From: BS750m-G62 sp964577175
GTDB lineage: Bacteria; Planctomycetota; Phycisphaerae; FEN-1346
NCBI GenBank assembly: GCA_964577175.1
Contig: CAZNYC010000035.1
Location: 1 to 31,525 of the forward strand
DNA length: 31,525 nt
Direction of reading: 5' to 3'
In this document: positions 29,495 through 31,525 of the stretch, one piece after another
How positions within the stretch are numbered: position 1 is the stretch's first letter
Layout of the letters: each line of letters begins with the position of its first letter
The notes under the pieces: model-generated
Database searches by the model: none
Seen by the model: only the letters and a program-made list of their open reading frames with translations
What the model was told of the DNA's origin: nothing
Translations under genes and position numbers: made by a program

Positions 29495-29947
29495 CTACCG
29501 ATTGATGACGCTCAGCAGTTCGTGCCAGCGGGGGTCCTGGCGAAGATTCGCGAGGTCCTCGTCTTCTTCGATCTGGTCCACGTCCCGGAAGCCCAGCGCC
29601 AACGCCTTCTTCAGGGCGGCGAAGCCCCTGTTGATGCGGCCGAGGTTCGAGTACGAACACGCCAGATTGTAGTGCGCGACCGGGTCCCGCGGGCGAAGGG
29701 CCACCAGCCGGCGGTCCACGACCAGGGCATCGCGGTGCCGGCCGGCCTGCGTGTAGAGGTACCCGAGGTGGGTGAGGATGTCCGGCGCCTCGCCGGTGCG
29801 GGCGAGGAGGTCTTCCAGAAAACGGATCTCGAACGCCGCCTGGGATTCCTCAAAGCGATGAAGGACGCGCTCCGGCACCGGACGCTGCCACCAGCCGGCG
29901 AGGTCCCAGCGGTCCCAGTCCACTGTTACGCGTTCGATCCAGGGCAT
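29495..29947 (-). CDS. Small TPR-repeat protein
   Basis: A 150-residue soluble protein with no signal peptide. Three tetratricopeptide-like helix pairs are visible: residues 45-75 (LEDLLARTGEAPDILTHLGYLYTQAG), 76-108 (RHRDALVVDRRLVALRPRDPVAHYNLACSYSNLG) and 109-140 (RINRGFAALKKALALGF). The last unit carries the common DDP/RxDPRW-like end (DLANLRQDPRWHELL). It probably mediates protein binding; the partner is unknown. AGAGGG lies 11 bases before the ATG and a TATAAT at 29975-29980. Confidence 0.85.
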   Translation of the reverse strand: MPWIERVTVDWDRWDLAGWWQRPVPERVLHRFEESQAAFEIRFLEDLLARTGEAPDILTHLGYLYTQAGRHRDALVVDRRLVALRPRDPVAHYNLACSYSNLGRINRGFAALKKALALGFRDVDQIEEDEDLANLRQDPRWHELLSVINR

Positions 29948-29974
29948 GGATGCGCCCTCTCACAGTCCAACCGC

Positions 29975-29980
29975 ATTATA
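29975..29980 (-). promoter_or_regulatory. -10 element for the TPR gene
   Basis: TATAAT on the minus strand, 28 bases before the ATG. No good -35 is found 16-18 bases upstream, so this is a tentative call. Confidence 0.35.
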
Positions 29981-30075
29981 CAACAATCCGAGGCGAATGC
30001 GAGGACAACCCGGAGAAAATGGTGCCTTCGCGCAGGTCGCCTGCCCCGCCTGGACCGGTGTAACCTTGGGTGGCA

Positions 30076-30104
30076 GCGCGGTGGTTCTCCCCAGGCCACC
30101 GCGC
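30076..30104. repeat. Palindrome, GCGGYGGGT family, with a degenerate partner
   Basis: GCGCGGTGG (30076-30084) pairs perfectly with CCACCGCGC (30096-30104). A degenerate second unit follows at about 30129-30153. It lies in the divergent gap between the TPR and uronate-isomerase-like genes. Confidence 0.65.
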
Positions 30105-30176
30105 GTCACGCAGCCCAGGTTTGGCGTGCGACGGGTGCGGAGCCCCGCCGCGCTACCATCCGAACCTGCAACGCGA

Positions 30177-30182
30177 TATAAT
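30177..30182 (+). promoter_or_regulatory. -10 element for the uronate-isomerase-like gene
   Basis: A perfect TATAAT 38 bases before the GTG start. The -35 region (TACCAT near 30154) is poor, so an activator may be needed. Confidence 0.4.
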
Positions 30183-30220
30183 GCGCATCCGCGCACCTGG
30201 ACGGGAGAAAGGACTATCGC

Positions 30221-31495
30221 GTGACCGATCTCGAGCGCCGCCTGACCCGCGAAATCGCCGCCATTCGTGCCATCGACTGCCACAGCCACGTGCCGCCCGA
30301 CTCGCCGCACGCCCGCGGCCTGGCGGACCTCCTCGGGTACCATTACTACACGGAACTGGCCCACTCGGCCGGCATGCCCGCCGGCGCCGTTGCCGAGGAG
30401 AAGCGCCCGGCGGACCGCACCGCCGAGATGGTCCTGCGGCTCGAAACGATCGACAACACGGTCCAGTACGGCTGGCTGATGGAGGCGCTGTGCGCGTTGT
30501 TCGACTTCCGGGCCGACCGCCTGACCGGCGACAACTGGCCGGAGGTAGACCAGGCCATTGCCCGGGCCGCCCGGGACGACCGGCGGTACCGCGAGGTCCT
30601 GGCAGCCGCCCACATCGAGAAGGTGTTCCTCACGAACACGTTCGACGCGGACCTGGCGGGCGTGGACCGCGAGGTCTTCGTGCCGTGCCTCCGGGCCGAC
30701 GACCTGGTGTTCCGGCTGGGCGACGCCGAGGTCCGCCGCCGCCTGGCCGACCGGACGGGCGTCGAGGTCGCCTCGGCCGACGACCTGCGCGACGCCGTCC
30801 GCGCGCTCGTGCGGTACTTCGTCGAGCACGGGGCGGGGTCGGCCGCCATCAGCCTGCCGCCGGACTTCGTCCCCGCCGCGCCGGACGAAGGCGCGGCCGA
30901 TGCGGCCCTCGCCCGTGCTGCCGCCGGCAAGGACCTCTCCGGCGACGAGCGGCGGGCCTTGGCGGTCTTCGTCTTCGACGTCCTCGCCGGCGCCTGCCGC
31001 CAGTTCCGCAGACCGTTCCAGTTGATGATCGGCGTCCTGCGCGACGTGTACCCGGCGGGCGTAGCGGGCGGACGGGACCTCCTCGCCAAGACCGGCACCC
31101 TGCAACAGTACGCCGACCTCTTCCGGCGGTACCCGGAGGTCGACTTCACCGTCTCGGTCCTCTCGCGGGCGTGGGCGCACGAACTGGCGACGCTGGCGTG
31201 GATCTTCCCGAACGTGAAACCCTCCGGCCACTGGTGGTACCTGAACGTGCCGGTGCACATCGAGTACGAACTGCGGGCGCGGCTGGAGGCGGTGCCGAAG
31301 GGCAAACTCATCGGCTACTACAGCGACATGTACAAGGTGGAGTTCGGCCTGCCGAAGTTCAACATGTACCGGCGGGTGCTGGCCCGGGTGCTGGCGAGGG
31401 AGTTCGTCGAACCGGGTCGGATGACGGAGGACCAGGCCGTGGCGACGGCCCGGCTGCTCCTGAGGGAGAACCCGCAGCGGATCTTCCGCGTGTGA
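30221..31495 (+). CDS. Uronate-isomerase-like amidohydrolase-superfamily protein
   Basis: A 424-residue protein related to glucuronate/galacturonate isomerase (UxaC), which turns uronic acids into ketouronates. The metal-binding HxH is in AIDCHSHVP near residue 20. The C-terminal GHWWYLN...GKLIGYYSDMYKVEFGLPKFNMYRRVLARVL matches the UxaC end, with D in YSDM as the likely metal ligand. It is shorter than typical UxaC (about 470) and only partly similar, so it may act on another sugar acid or lactone. The start is GTG, with GAGAAAGGA upstream. No uronate catabolic genes accompany it here. Confidence 0.8.
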   Translation: MTDLERRLTREIAAIRAIDCHSHVPPDSPHARGLADLLGYHYYTELAHSAGMPAGAVAEEKRPADRTAEMVLRLETIDNTVQYGWLMEALCALFDFRADRLTGDNWPEVDQAIARAARDDRRYREVLAAAHIEKVFLTNTFDADLAGVDREVFVPCLRADDLVFRLGDAEVRRRLADRTGVEVASADDLRDAVRALVRYFVEHGAGSAAISLPPDFVPAAPDEGAADAALARAAAGKDLSGDERRALAVFVFDVLAGACRQFRRPFQLMIGVLRDVYPAGVAGGRDLLAKTGTLQQYADLFRRYPEVDFTVSVLSRAWAHELATLAWIFPNVKPSGHWWYLNVPVHIEYELRARLEAVPKGKLIGYYSDMYKVEFGLPKFNMYRRVLARVLAREFVEPGRMTEDQAVATARLLLRENPQRIFRV

Positions 31496-31507
31496 TAGCA
31501 CAGTAGG

Positions 31508-31525
31508 CGTAGGGTGGGTGCTTGC
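31508..31525. repeat. Start of a GTGGGTGC-family palindrome at the window edge
   Basis: CGTAGGGTGGGTGCTTGC is the reverse complement of the right side of the 23734-23751 element and its flank. The copy is cut off by the end of the window. Confidence 0.55.

Overview
This is a roughly 70% GC bacterial window. The genes point to a Gram-negative organism that makes Kdo-type lipopolysaccharide and is probably largely anaerobic. It has the kdsD-kdsC-lptC gene order, a fused NfnAB-type flavoprotein, an AmmeMemoRadiSam cluster, HslVU and an NrpR-type regulator. Together with a GH123-like/DUF4091 secreted protein and many intergenic palindromes, this fits Planctomycetota (Phycisphaerae-like) best. That assignment is inference; there is no rRNA or other marker gene here. 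The sequence is an assembled draft: a run of exactly 100 N interrupts hslV and is flanked by the same 55 bp on both sides.

Layout. 53-2373 (minus): a secreted carbohydrate-binding-like protein overlaps a secreted GH123-like/DUF4091 protein. 2572-7721: a nitrogen and redox block, with nrpR and gdhA on the minus strand and a fused NfnAB-type flavoprotein diverging on the plus strand. The divergent region carries inverted repeats that look like an operator. 7924-8253 (minus): thioredoxin with a good promoter. 8428-11523 (minus): homoserine dehydrogenase, an ApgM-like enzyme in the branch proposed to be homoserine kinase, and a membrane-anchored nuclease-fold protein. 11696-12793 (minus): an exported coiled-coil protein. 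13103-17970 (plus): kdsD, kdsC and a 1096-residue LptC/OstA-like protein. 17999-18157: a MITE-like element with 19-bp terminal inverted repeats and TAA duplications. 18198-18692: a small nitroreductase.

18939-23185 (plus) is the most interesting block. It holds a Memo-AMMECR1 fusion, a DUF362 protein and the AmmeMemoRadiSam radical SAM enzyme. All three begin with export signals: one lipoprotein-like, one Tat plus lipobox, one Tat. This suggests a version of this uncharacterised system that works outside the cytoplasm or at the membrane. A 619-bp island of palindromes follows. Then come a membrane protein with a degenerate spermidine-synthase-like domain (minus), a second nitroreductase, hslV-hslU, a small TPR protein (minus) and a uronate-isomerase-like metal hydrolase.

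Gaps between genes are filled with at least four families of palindromic repeats. They are a paired GCGGYGGGT hairpin, a 26-bp GC palindrome, a large TGTCATTC hairpin and a GTGGGTGC palindrome. Some copies supply stop codons. I saw no tRNA, rRNA, CRISPR array, transposase or canonical U-tract terminator.
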